64,000 nt of DNA from Flavobacterium sp. (GTDB taxonomy: Bacteria > Bacteroidota > Bacteroidia > Flavobacteriales > Flavobacteriaceae): positions 310,001-374,000 of the forward strand of contig NZ_JAHEBT010000053.1 in the NCBI RefSeq assembly GCF_024642105.1, in the 5' to 3' direction. The notes below the pieces were generated by a model that was given only the letters and a program-made list of their open reading frames with translations, did not search any database and was not told the DNA's origin. The position numbers were made by a program, and so were the translations under genes. Shown here piece after piece: positions 56,485 through 64,000 of the stretch (position 1 is the stretch's first letter; the number at the start of each line of letters is the position of its first letter).

Positions 56485-57163
56485 ATGTACAAAGTTAGTG
56501 ATACTAAAATTTGCCCTCATTGTACTGCTTCTACACTTATTAAAAATGGGTTTACTGCTAACCGAAAACAACAATTTTATTGTAAAACATGTACGAAACG
56601 GTGCATCGATTTTTATACAAATAATGGCTATGGTAAAGAAATCAATGCCCATATTGTAATGCTTATTAAAGAGGGTATGGGAATTAGAAGTATGGCTCGA
56701 GTTTTATGTATTTCTACCACCACTTTACTAAAACGCATATTGTTTATTGCCAAAGGAGTGCAATCGCCACCCATTTATTCTGGTCAAATCTATGAAGTAG
56801 ACGAAATGAGGACTTTTTTTAAGGCATAAGGGCAAGGTAATTTGGATAGTATATGCTTTAGATAGAGTCAACAAAAATGTAATCAGTTTTGCTGTTGGTT
56901 CAAGAACCAAGAAAACACTCAATCAAGTTATTAAAACCGTAGTACTTTCCAATCCCAAGCGAATTTATACTGATGGGTTGATTCACTACAAATTTATAAT
57001 TCACAACACTATTCATAAAGTCACCCGTTTTGGGACCAATAGGATTGAAAGAAAAAATCTGAGCCTCCGTACTCAATTAATACGCCTCAATAGAAGGTCA
57101 ATTTGTTTCTCCAAAAGTTTGCTTGTACTCAGCGCAGTGCTAAGGATTTATTTTTGGTTGTGA
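56485..57163 (+). pseudogene. IS1-family transposase relic (frameshifted)
   Basis: The 5' part has the IS1-type zinc knuckle (CPHC ... CKTCTKRC) and HTH (MLIKEGMGIRSMARVL), and ends at a stop soon after EVDEMRTFFKA (56829). A +1 shift at a T7 run continues as HKGKVIWIVYALDRVNKN, through YTDGLIHYK and RIERKNLSLRT (DDE residues) to the stop at 57163. A +1 shift differs from the usual -1 frameshift of IS1, so this is probably a broken copy. The terminal inverted repeats could not be placed with certainty. Confidence 0.8.
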
Positions 57164-57204
57164 TAGTAACGATTTAAACCTAAACATTATTTATAAGATG
57201 AACT

Positions 57205-57325
57205 CTAACGTTTCTCGGCTAGACGCTGAAGTGAAGACAGCGAACTGATTATTTTCTGTTAAAGATAAACGTTTTTCGTGAACACGTTAAAACAAAAACC
57301 AACAATTGTGTGAAACGGCTGTTAG
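57205..57325. repeat. Structured spacer with CTAAC/GTTAG inverted ends
   Basis: Imperfect inverted arms (CTAACGTTTC at 57205-57214, GAAACGGCTGTTAG at 57312-57325) enclose further small hairpins. It lies just below the RT gene. A second spacer with similar end motifs lies above the RT gene (58910-59046). Together they look like cassette-type flanking elements. Confidence 0.5.
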
Positions 57326-57334
57326 TGACTGGCT

Positions 57335-58867
57335 TTAATCTCCTGGGTCCTCATCATATTCTGCAATGAACAGTTGTACTTCAAATGGATTTATAACGAC
57401 ATCAATATTTTGAATTACTTGTTCGTCAATTATTGGGGTATTATCAATCAGAGTTTTAAATCTAGCATTAAGCCAACTTGAATCCCAAATTTGTATTGTT
57501 TGGTCATTAACTTTTCTGCAAAGATTTTCTTCGTAAACTTTAGCTCTATCGATTTTAATTGTCAAACGTTGGAGCCATATTTTGATATGTCCAGTATTTG
57601 GGATTTTTTCAAACTTGGCCATAATTGATTCAAGGATTGCTTCTCTTTTACTCGCATCATTTAAAATTGAAAAGAGTTTACTTAATATAGCCGAAGCTAT
57701 TGGATAGGTTCTTGGGTTTTTATACATTATATCCACAAGAATGCTAATTAAAACAGGAACATGGTGAAGTTCTGCCAAACCTTTTATTCTGTCATAAAAT
57801 TTTCCTAACGCCTTACTCAAACTTCCTGAATTAGGATGTTTTTCTGATAAATTGTGAATAATAAGTAAATGTTCTTGGATACTTTTACTTCCATTTTTCT
57901 GTGAAATCCAATAGAGCTTGTCTGGTTTTATTGAGTCTCGAACTACATTATTAGAAACTATAGTTTTAGATGCATTAAGCCGCATACCGAGTTCAATTAA
58001 TATTTCCGTCAATATTTTGGTAATTAATTCAGCATCTTGAGGATTGTTAGAAAAAATACGATAATCATCACGGTAACGAATAATTTGATAGTCTTGAACG
58101 TGAGCAGGTATTCTATTTGTGAGCTCTAAATCGGCAAAGCCAAGAACAATTTCTGCTATAAAATCCATAACTACACTTCCTTGCGGAATACCATTTGTTT
58201 GTCCAAATGCCATTTCTCGGAGATGTTTATCAATTGAGTTTCCAATTAAAGTATGGTTGTTACGATTTGCAAGTAGTTTTGCAAATGGTTTTGTATGAAT
58301 AGCCCAAGAAACAGAATGTGTATATATTGAACCATAACAATCTGTTATGTCTGTGTGTAAAACATATTCGTATTTAAGAGCAAGTTCGATAGAATGTTGT
58401 TCTATTGTTTGCCACCATTGAGTAACTGTTGTAGCTTTGTCTGATTGAACATCTTCTGATTCCAATGGAATGCTATAACATTTTATTTTTGGATTTGCAT
58501 CAAATTGTGTAAACCTAGCCTTTATCAAATTCCAATTAGCTTCTTCGGTCATATTATGAACAAGAGAAACATATAATGCTGGATGTATTAATTGGAATGG
58601 TCGCCAAGCAAACTTCCCGTCTTTATTGTTTAAGAAAGAATAATTTACATTTTCAAAATCTGACGGATAAGTAGATTTTACCTGACCAGCTGGAGTTGTA
58701 AAAGTGCCTAAAAAATCAGATAATCTGCGTCCTGTCAATTGCGCAGAAACTTGATTAATTATGTTTTGAAAAACAAAGTATTGAGGTAAATCAAAATTGA
58801 AATAGCTTTCAGTTTTTAGAAAATACGCTCTTGCTTCAGTATTATTTAGTTCTAATATTCTTCTCAT
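57335..58867 (-). CDS. DRT/unknown-group reverse transcriptase (likely anti-phage)
   Basis: 510 residues. The RT motifs are clear: Asp173/Asp176 in HTDITDCYGSIYTH, NGIPQGS at 225-231, and the catalytic YRDD at 265-268 in RYRDDYRIF. The C-terminal ~200 residues are a helical extension with no maturase, endonuclease or retron-like features. This layout fits defence-associated (UG-group) RTs rather than group II introns. The exact DRT type is not assigned. The 179 bases upstream are highly structured and could be the partner ncRNA. Confidence 0.85.
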   Translation of the reverse strand: MRRILELNNTEARAYFLKTESYFNFDLPQYFVFQNIINQVSAQLTGRRLSDFLGTFTTPAGQVKSTYPSDFENVNYSFLNNKDGKFAWRPFQLIHPALYVSLVHNMTEEANWNLIKARFTQFDANPKIKCYSIPLESEDVQSDKATTVTQWWQTIEQHSIELALKYEYVLHTDITDCYGSIYTHSVSWAIHTKPFAKLLANRNNHTLIGNSIDKHLREMAFGQTNGIPQGSVVMDFIAEIVLGFADLELTNRIPAHVQDYQIIRYRDDYRIFSNNPQDAELITKILTEILIELGMRLNASKTIVSNNVVRDSIKPDKLYWISQKNGSKSIQEHLLIIHNLSEKHPNSGSLSKALGKFYDRIKGLAELHHVPVLISILVDIMYKNPRTYPIASAILSKLFSILNDASKREAILESIMAKFEKIPNTGHIKIWLQRLTIKIDRAKVYEENLCRKVNDQTIQIWDSSWLNARFKTLIDNTPIIDEQVIQNIDVVINPFEVQLFIAEYDEDPGD

Positions 58868-58909
58868 TGTTTTCTAATCGTGTGTGTTTTTGTGTTTCTT
58901 TAAAGCTTG

Positions 58910-59046
58910 CTACTAACGTCTTGCAGCTTAGCGAAGCTGCGGATTTAGAAGCCTAAATTTTCAATTTTGCCCAAAAGTTCAATAGAAGAACTTTGATCCA
59001 ATTTAGTACTGTTCCCGCCATTTTGCCAAACTATTGTTGGCAGTAG
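58910..59046. repeat. Highly structured spacer upstream of the RT gene
   Basis: Outer inverted arms (CTACTAAC at 58910-58917, GTTGGCAGTAG at 59036-59046) enclose two perfect hairpins: GCAGCTT/AAGCTGC (58923-58940) and AAAGTTC/GAACTTT (58974-58994). It could be a DRT ncRNA, or an attC-like or palindromic cassette spacer, since a related spacer lies below the RT gene. Confidence 0.6.
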
Positions 59047-59892
59047 TTATTTTATCAATTCTGACGCATCACTTTTATAACTTTGTAATGAATGTTTGAG
59101 AGTTTTTGATATTTGTTTTAAATCTTCTTTATGATTATCGTTTTGCATTTTGATTTCTCTGAAAAGTACGGATGTGTCTCTAAATTTTGGTAAGTGTTCA
59201 AGAATAAGCTGATTGTTAGTGTATTTTATTAAAACATTTTCAAGCACTTTTCTGATGAACTCATAAAAATAATTCAAATCAGTCTCGTCTTGTATATTAT
59301 CATAGAAATCTTTAATGTAAGAATTCAACTTTTCTATATCAGCATACTCTAGTAAGTTAGGTTGTTTGGTAAACCAAGCGGTTAAATTCATCAAGTCATT
59401 TACTTGGAATTTAAATTTGGTTTTTCTTTCATAATCAAAATGTTGAGATTTTTCTACCATTGTCCAAAGTTGGTCTATTTGCATATTGAAATAATCAACT
59501 TCCGATGAGATATTGTTAAAGGTTTTAATTTTGCTTTCTCCAAAAATATTTATATATGAGAGAAAATAGTTTTCGTTTTTTAATAGTTTTTCTAATCTAT
59601 TTAAACTTTTATTTGGAGAAAATCTTAATAATTGAAATTCAAGATTGTTTTTTTCGTAATTAGAAACCATTTCATCTAAGTTTGACGTAATTTTTTCTAT
59701 GTGTCCAATAGAAGATTTGATAAGATTTGAAAAATGTCTTACTCGATTACTGTCTTCATCTTTACTTTTTTTCTTTTCCTTTTTTATTTCCGATTGGATT
59801 GTTAGGTAAAAAATTAGAAGTGCAGTTCCTGTTCCAATTAATGCACTAATAATATCTTTTAAAAAATCTTTTGCTGTTTCTATTTCACACAT
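59047..59892 (-). CDS. Membrane-anchored coiled-coil protein of unknown function
   Basis: 281 residues. One N-terminal transmembrane helix (IISALIGTGTALLIFYLTI, about 14-32) is followed by a charged, largely helical cytoplasmic region (KKEKKKSKDEDSNR onward) without recognised motifs. The gene ends exactly at the outer arm of the RT spacer. It may be a further accessory or defence gene; no family assigned. Confidence 0.55.
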   Translation of the reverse strand: MCEIETAKDFLKDIISALIGTGTALLIFYLTIQSEIKKEKKKSKDEDSNRVRHFSNLIKSSIGHIEKITSNLDEMVSNYEKNNLEFQLLRFSPNKSLNRLEKLLKNENYFLSYINIFGESKIKTFNNISSEVDYFNMQIDQLWTMVEKSQHFDYERKTKFKFQVNDLMNLTAWFTKQPNLLEYADIEKLNSYIKDFYDNIQDETDLNYFYEFIRKVLENVLIKYTNNQLILEHLPKFRDTSVLFREIKMQNDNHKEDLKQISKTLKHSLQSYKSDASELIK

Positions 59893-60125
59893 ATGTTTTT
59901 ATAATTACTGCCAAAAACCAAATATACGCATTGCGTCAATCTAAAATTAAAAACATGCGTACATTAATTTTTAATACGGTTGTATTTGAAGCATAATTAG
60001 TTTCTTATTAATAAAGTTCTATAAATATTATTTATTTGGCGCAATATTTTTTCTCGTGTATCAAAATTAGTGATACTAAAATTTGTCATTTGAAATAACG
60101 TTCATTTCTTGTTCTATGTCAAAAC
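59893..60125. other. Non-coding region before the att array
   Basis: AT-rich with no ORF. It contains a 24-base segment (60062-60085) almost identical to a segment at 56490-56513 within the transposase relic (one mismatch). Confidence 0.45.
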
Positions 60126-60688
60126 GATAACCTTCAGAAAATCAATGAGTTGGTTTAATTTTAAATTTATAGCGCTCACAAGTTGAACCAATGACCTTAA
60201 ATTCAGTTTTAAGGTCATTGGTTGTTTTATATCGAACCGATAACCTTCAGAAAATCAATTGTTTGGTTCGATTTTAAGTCTATGTTGCCCACTAAGTTGA
60301 ACCAATGACCCTAATTATTTTTAGGGTCATTTTTTTGCAAAAGTTTTAAATCTAATTTAAAAAAGTTCGAGATTACTCCTCTATTCTCCACTAAGTTGAA
60401 CCAATGACCCTAATTATTTTTAGGGTCATTTTTTTGCAAAAGTTTTAAATCTAATTTAAAAAAGTTCGAGATTACTCCTCTATTCTCCACTAAGTCGAAC
60501 CAATGACCCTAATTTTTTTTAGGGTCATTTTTTTTGCAAAAGTCTCAAATCTGAATTAAAATAGTTCGAGACAACTCCTCTCTGCTCCACTAAGTCGAAC
60601 CAATGACCCTAACTTTTTTTAGGGTCATTTTTTTTGTAAAAGTTTCAAATCTGAATTAAAATAGTTCGAGACAACTCCTCTATTCTCC
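60126..60688. repeat. att-like repeat array (two 113-bp + four 99/100-bp units)
   Basis: Two related units start at 60126 and 60239 (period 113). Four near-identical units start at 60291, 60390, 60489 and 60589 (period 99-100). Each holds a TTCGA/T-arm-like motif, a CCAC(T) end, then ACCAATGACC and an AGGGTCA-type hairpin with a T run. Read antisense, each unit encodes a short recombinase-like C-terminal tail: VENRGVISN and VGNIDLKSNQ types. The third 100-bp unit is the closest match to the element B left repeat. The array is consistent with stacked attachment-site remnants. Confidence 0.8.
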
Positions 60689-60712
60689 ACTGAAACTATT
60701 TCAGAAAAAGCT

Positions 60713-60746
60713 AAAAGCCTGTAAATCCTATGATTTACAGGCTTTT
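60713..60746. terminator. Strong terminator after the array
   Basis: A perfect 14-bp stem (60713-60726 and 60733-60746) with a 6-base loop and outer A/T runs lies 25 bases after the last CTCCAC of the array. It could be the ancestral terminator of the RNA gene whose 3' end is displaced. Confidence 0.85.
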
Positions 60747-60749
60747 TCA

Positions 60750-60958
60750 TTTTGGCTACTATTCAAATTATGCATTAAATCACAATGTGTAGGTGATACA
60801 ATTGGGAGACTTTGTACAGCGGAGAACATATAAAAAGCCATCATAAGCATTTTTAAGAAGTAATAAAAAAGAGCTCAAAAAAGCTCATTTTTATCAATTA
60901 TTTATTCAATTTAACGACTAAAAAAAGGCGAAAAACAACTGATTTTCGCCTTTTTAAA
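60750..60958. other. Non-coding region with two further hairpins
   Basis: GAGCT/AGCTC (60871-60886) with flanking T runs, and a terminator with GGCGAAAA/TTTTCGCC arms (60927-60950) that ends the minus-strand mltG gene. Confidence 0.7.
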
Positions 60959-61999
60959 CTATCTTTTTACACCTTGACTATTAATCCAATTGTAATATTT
61001 TTTAGCATTCTGTTCATGTTCAGCTTGAGTCACTGCAAAATCGTGGTACCCAAAACGATCTACACTCGCACAGAAATAAATATAATTGTGTTTTTCTGGA
61101 TTTAAAACCGCCTCTATTGCTGTAATGTCAGGCATCGCAATTGGACCTGGAGGTAGTCCCGCACTATAATAGGTATTATATGGAGAGGCTACTTGTAAAT
61201 CTTTATTTAAAACTCTTTTTATTACTTGCGTAAAATCATTTGATTTCTTTTTCACCGCATAAATAACAGTAGGATCCGCTTGTAATAAAATCCCTTTATG
61301 CAAACGATTCAAATACACCCCAGCAATTCTAGGTCTTTCATCCTTTTTCACTGATTCTTTATGAACTATCGAAGCTAAAATTGTTGCATCAATTGGGGTT
61401 AAACCTTGTGCTTTGGCTTTTGCAACACGCTCTTCATTCCAAAAATTGCGGTATTCTTTAATCATTTTATCGCGAAACTTGATTGCCGTTGTGTTCCAAT
61501 ACAATTCATAGGTATTAGGAATAAACATCGTCAACACATTTTCTTCATTAAATCCATTTTCTTTTAAGAAAGTGGAGTCTTTAATAGCCTTTAATAACGA
61601 AATACTATCCGCTTCAATTTCAGAACTTATTCTTCCAGCAAAATCTTCTAATCGCTCCTGATTATTGAATGATAATTTCACTTCATTATTGATTCGTAAA
61701 GCGTTAATCAGTTCATTACTATTCATTCCTTTTTTGAATAGGAATTTACCTGGTTTCACATTATTAGGGTATTTCTTTTTATTCGCCACCGCATCAAATC
61801 GATCCGTATTTTCAACATACGGAGCTACTATTTTTTTAACTGCTTCATAATCTGAACCCGTTGGAACGTAAACATACACCTCATTTTCTTCAAATTTAGT
61901 ATTGTCCGAAAATATTTGACGTACTAATATAAGTCCGTAAATCATTAGAGCTGAAATGACAACAATACTAACTGTAGTGATGATTTTTTTTATATTCAA
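60959..61999 (-). CDS. mltG: Endolytic murein transglycosylase MltG
   Basis: 346 residues. One N-terminal membrane helix (TVSIVVISALMIYGLIL, about 8-27) and a LysM-like/YceG domain follow (YVPTGSDYEAVKKI). The catalytic Glu lies in ASIVHKESVKKDERPRIAG, and ADPTVIYAVKK and PYNTYYSAGLPPGPIAMP are typical of the family. MltG cuts nascent glycan strands in the periplasm and limits their length. It is upstream of the island's right edge and ends at a terminator. Confidence 0.93.
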   Translation of the reverse strand: MNIKKIITTVSIVVISALMIYGLILVRQIFSDNTKFEENEVYVYVPTGSDYEAVKKIVAPYVENTDRFDAVANKKKYPNNVKPGKFLFKKGMNSNELINALRINNEVKLSFNNQERLEDFAGRISSEIEADSISLLKAIKDSTFLKENGFNEENVLTMFIPNTYELYWNTTAIKFRDKMIKEYRNFWNEERVAKAKAQGLTPIDATILASIVHKESVKKDERPRIAGVYLNRLHKGILLQADPTVIYAVKKKSNDFTQVIKRVLNKDLQVASPYNTYYSAGLPPGPIAMPDITAIEAVLNPEKHNYIYFCASVDRFGYHDFAVTQAEHEQNAKKYYNWINSQGVKR

Positions 62000-62010
62000 A
62001 ATTGTATTTT

Positions 62011-62544
62011 TTAAAATGAATGATTAACTAATTGATAAAGAGCCTCGTCTTTAAAGATTCCGTTGACTAACGCCCAATCTTTTTTAACGCCTATTTTTTC
62101 AAACCCAAATTTAGTAAAAAGTGCTATACTAGCCGTATTTTCTGTGGCAATATTTGCATACAATTGATGCAAATTCAAATTGTAAAAAGCATATTGAATT
62201 AGCAATTCTAAAGCTTCTGAACCGATATTTTGCTTTCTATTCTCAATAGATTGAATTACAATCCCGATTCCGGCTCTCCTATTTTGAGGATCGAAGTCAA
62301 ACAAATCAATCAACCCTATGGCAGGAAAATCTTCGTCTTGACAAATCGCCAATCGCAATTGTTTGGCCTCATAAATATCTTGATGGGCATTTTCCAAATA
62401 CTGCTTCACTAAAAACCGACTATAGGGTGTTTGTGTATTGCTGACTTCCCAAATACTTTGGTCGTTTTCCATTGCATAGACAAACTCCAAATCATTGGGT
62501 TCTAATGCGCGTAGATAGATAGTTTTGCCTGTAAGGGTTATCAT
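62011..62544 (-). CDS. GNAT family N-acetyltransferase (RimJ/RimL-like)
   Basis: 177 residues of the GNAT_3 type (TIYLRALEPNDLEFVYAMEND, then GIVIQSIENRKQNIGSEALELLIQYAF and NTASIALFTKFGFEKIG). It transfers acetyl from CoA to an unidentified N-terminus or small amine. It lies 9 bases downstream of dapF and 11 bases before mltG, so the three are probably one operon. Confidence 0.85.
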   Translation of the reverse strand: MITLTGKTIYLRALEPNDLEFVYAMENDQSIWEVSNTQTPYSRFLVKQYLENAHQDIYEAKQLRLAICQDEDFPAIGLIDLFDFDPQNRRAGIGIVIQSIENRKQNIGSEALELLIQYAFYNLNLHQLYANIATENTASIALFTKFGFEKIGVKKDWALVNGIFKDEALYQLVNHSF

Positions 62545-62553
62545 TTGTTTGAT

Positions 62554-63336
62554 TTATATCTCAATTGTTCCTTTAAAAACAAATTCGGCAGGCCCTTTTA
62601 AAAAGACATTGGTGTATTTTCCATCTTTTTTATCAAAGGAAACGGCTAATTTTCCGCCTTCAACATTCAAATTGATGGCATTCAAATTGGTTTGACCTGT
62701 AGCATTCATTGCAATCGCTACCGCAGTAGCACCTGTACCACAAGCTAAAGTTTCATCCTCTACCCCTCTTTCATAGGTTCGTAAAGAAAAAGTAGTATTG
62801 TCTATTTTTTTTACAAAATTAATATTACTTCCTTGTTGTCCATACAAAGCACCATAACGAATCGCCGCTCCGTTCTCTTTTACATTATAGTGTTCTAAAT
62901 CCTCAACTAGTTGCACATGATGTGGAGAACCAGTATTCAAAAAAGAATATTCTGGTGTGTTATTGATTTCAGCAACATCAATCATTTGCAAAGAAACAAT
63001 ACCATCAGCAGCCACTGTAGCATAATGCAAGCCATCAGTAGCAATAAAAGTAGTTTCGTCTTGGATAACATTTAATTTTTTGGCGAAAGCCACCAAACAA
63101 CGTCCTCCGTTACCACACATCGAACTCAAATTACCATCCGAGTTGTAATACACCATTCTGAAATCAGTATCTGTATCGCTATCCAATAAAATCAGTCCAT
63201 CTGCTCCAATTCCAAAACGACGGTCGCATAAATGAGCTACTAATTGCGTGTTCTCTTTAGGGAAAGAATTCGAACGATTATCAATCATTACAAAATCGTT
63301 TCCTGTTCCTTGGTATTTATAAAATTCTAATTGCAT
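62554..63336 (-). CDS. dapF: Diaminopimelate epimerase
   Basis: 260 residues. The two catalytic cysteines are in SSMCGNGGRC and TLACGTGATA, and the ligand segment GNDFVMIDNR is near the start. It interconverts LL- and meso-diaminopimelate for peptidoglycan and lysine synthesis. It is the first gene of the dapF-GNAT-mltG unit. Confidence 0.95.
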   Translation of the reverse strand: MQLEFYKYQGTGNDFVMIDNRSNSFPKENTQLVAHLCDRRFGIGADGLILLDSDTDTDFRMVYYNSDGNLSSMCGNGGRCLVAFAKKLNVIQDETTFIATDGLHYATVAADGIVSLQMIDVAEINNTPEYSFLNTGSPHHVQLVEDLEHYNVKENGAAIRYGALYGQQGSNINFVKKIDNTTFSLRTYERGVEDETLACGTGATAVAIAMNATGQTNLNAINLNVEGGKLAVSFDKKDGKYTNVFLKGPAEFVFKGTIEI

Positions 63337-63470
63337 TTTCTTGAATTATAAAACACAAAAGTACGAACTATTAATGAAATGTTAATCATTGTTAAAGAGC
63401 GTTAAACTGTTTTTTACAAAAGAATTTCTCTTTTAAATTTACCATCAATAATTTAAAAACGAAAATCATT

Positions 63471-64000
63471 ATGAATCGCTTTTCAAATCTATTTTTAGTC
63501 TCCCTATTGAGTGGAGCTGTAACCTTAAGTGCTTACAAACTATTATTTGACCAAGATGGTTATTTTTCGAAAAACAAAGATGGACTAGTTACTGTTGCGG
63601 GTGATTATTATGGCAAACGAGTGGGATTCTCACCCGAAAATGTTGATTTCACTGAATCTGCCGAGAAGACTATCCACACGGTAGTCCACGTAAAAAATGT
63701 TTCTAGAAGAACTATTTCTAATCCTATTATGGAATTCTTTTATGGGTATGGTGGTAGCCAACAACAAGAGCAAATTGGGACTGGATCAGGGGTTATCATC
63801 TCCGAAGATGGTTATATTGTGACCAATAATCACGTGATTAAAGATGCTACCGAAATTGAAATCACGTTAAACAATAAAAAGTCATACAAAGCCAAACTCA
63901 TTGGTACCGACTCCAAAATGGATATCGCTTTGCTAAAAATCAATGCCGATGAAAAATTACCCTATACGGCTTTCGCCAATTCTGATTCAGTAAAAATTGG
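63471..64000 (+). CDS. degP: Do/HtrA-family serine protease (3' truncated by window)
   Basis: ATG at 63471; open to the end of the window (176 residues seen). A signal-anchor N-terminus (FLVSLLSGAVTLSAY) is followed by a trypsin-like protease domain: IGTGSGVIISEDGYIVTNNHV with catalytic His, and SKMDIALLKI with catalytic Asp. The catalytic Ser and PDZ domains lie beyond the window. It is a periplasmic quality-control protease. The degP symbol is the family-level name. Confidence 0.85.
   Translation, partial: MNRFSNLFLVSLLSGAVTLSAYKLLFDQDGYFSKNKDGLVTVAGDYYGKRVGFSPENVDFTESAEKTIHTVVHVKNVSRRTISNPIMEFFYGYGGSQQQEQIGTGSGVIISEDGYIVTNNHVIKDATEIEITLNNKKSYKAKLIGTDSKMDIALLKINADEKLPYTAFANSDSVKI

Larger units (their letters stand above)
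29450..60688. mobile_element. Putative integrative element B (about 31 kb)
   Basis: The left boundary is an att-like repeat (29450-29528) overlapping the 3' end of a large serine recombinase gene. The right boundary is an array of near-identical repeats (60291-60688). The third array unit matches the left copy over about 79 bases with one mismatch. The recombinase, coupled ORF and MerR-like gene form the left module; the rest is cargo (protease, Kiwa-like pair, RiPP cluster, OLD nuclease, RT). Whether all cargo moved in one step cannot be told. Confidence 0.55.

Noticed and set aside
57335..58867. Group II intron or retron
   Set aside because: No maturase or endonuclease domain, no intron-like domain V and no retron msr/msd layout that I can recognise; the long helical C-terminus favours the DRT/UG groups.
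60126..60688. CRISPR array
   Set aside because: The units are 99-113 bp with no unique spacers; near-identical full-length units are tandem repeats, not repeat-spacer.

Overview
The window comes from a low-GC member of the Bacteroidota, most likely Flavobacterium or a close relative. The evidence is the ssrA tag GEGNYALAA, TAnnTTTG-type promoter boxes, type IX secretion (T9SS) sorting domains, SusC/TonB-type barrels, a MenE/CPBP pair, and the flavobacterial style of the mltG-GNAT-dapF-degP flank. All calls come from reading the sequence; no database search was run.

Layout. 1-11900 is mostly ordinary chromosome: an outer-membrane protein end, menE, a CPBP protease, an ArsC-like protein, a TonB-type receptor, an alanine-dehydrogenase-like protein and a serine hydrolase. 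One small accessory locus (about 500-3820) holds a Cys-rich double-glycine peptide between two TlpA-like thioredoxin proteins and is flanked by REP-like palindromes. ssrA (tmRNA) lies at 11982-12375. From its 3' end to about 60690 the window is a composite genomic island of roughly 48 kb. Chromosome resumes at a strong terminator (60713) followed by mltG, a GNAT gene, dapF and the start of a degP/htrA gene.

The island. Element A (about 12376-15758) has a large serine recombinase whose last ~24 codons are antisense to the ssrA 3' end, a coupled 53-aa ORF, a MerR-like regulator, four 11-bp iterons and an RHH/coiled-coil membrane protein. It abuts a truncated tyrosine integrase. 16264-27696 carries a T9SS type B adhesin-like protein and a T9SS/RHS polymorphic toxin operon with an HExxH C-terminal domain and a lipoprotein that may be its immunity protein. 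An IS3-family element (about 27957-29442) sits against the left att-like repeat of element B. Element B (about 29450-60688) has the same module order as A (recombinase, coupled 47-aa ORF, MerR-like regulator, divergent small gene). Its cargo is an XRE regulator, a secreted M4 metalloprotease with CUB-like domains, a Kiwa-like anti-phage pair, a RiPP gene cluster, an OLD-family nuclease, an interrupted ATPase with an IS1-like relic, a DRT-type reverse transcriptase and a membrane coiled-coil protein. Its right edge is an array of six att-like repeats.

The main discovery candidate is the RiPP cluster at 42847-53566. It comprises an unlisted 59-aa precursor (46561-46740), a radical SAM/SPASM maturase, a C39-peptidase ABC exporter, a 37-aa membrane peptide and an outer-membrane barrel. 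These are flanked by a LuxR-type regulator, a LytTR regulator with a degenerate receiver, a small lipoprotein and a TPR histidine kinase. The precursor core carries three aromatic-X-polar triplets (FAQ, FAK, WTQ), which suggests a three-residue cyclophane (triceptide-like) product. The second theme is a family of RNA-gene-targeting serine-recombinase elements that supply both the new gene 3' end and a replacement terminator within the recombinase reading frame, leaving displaced 3' ends stacked at the far edge.
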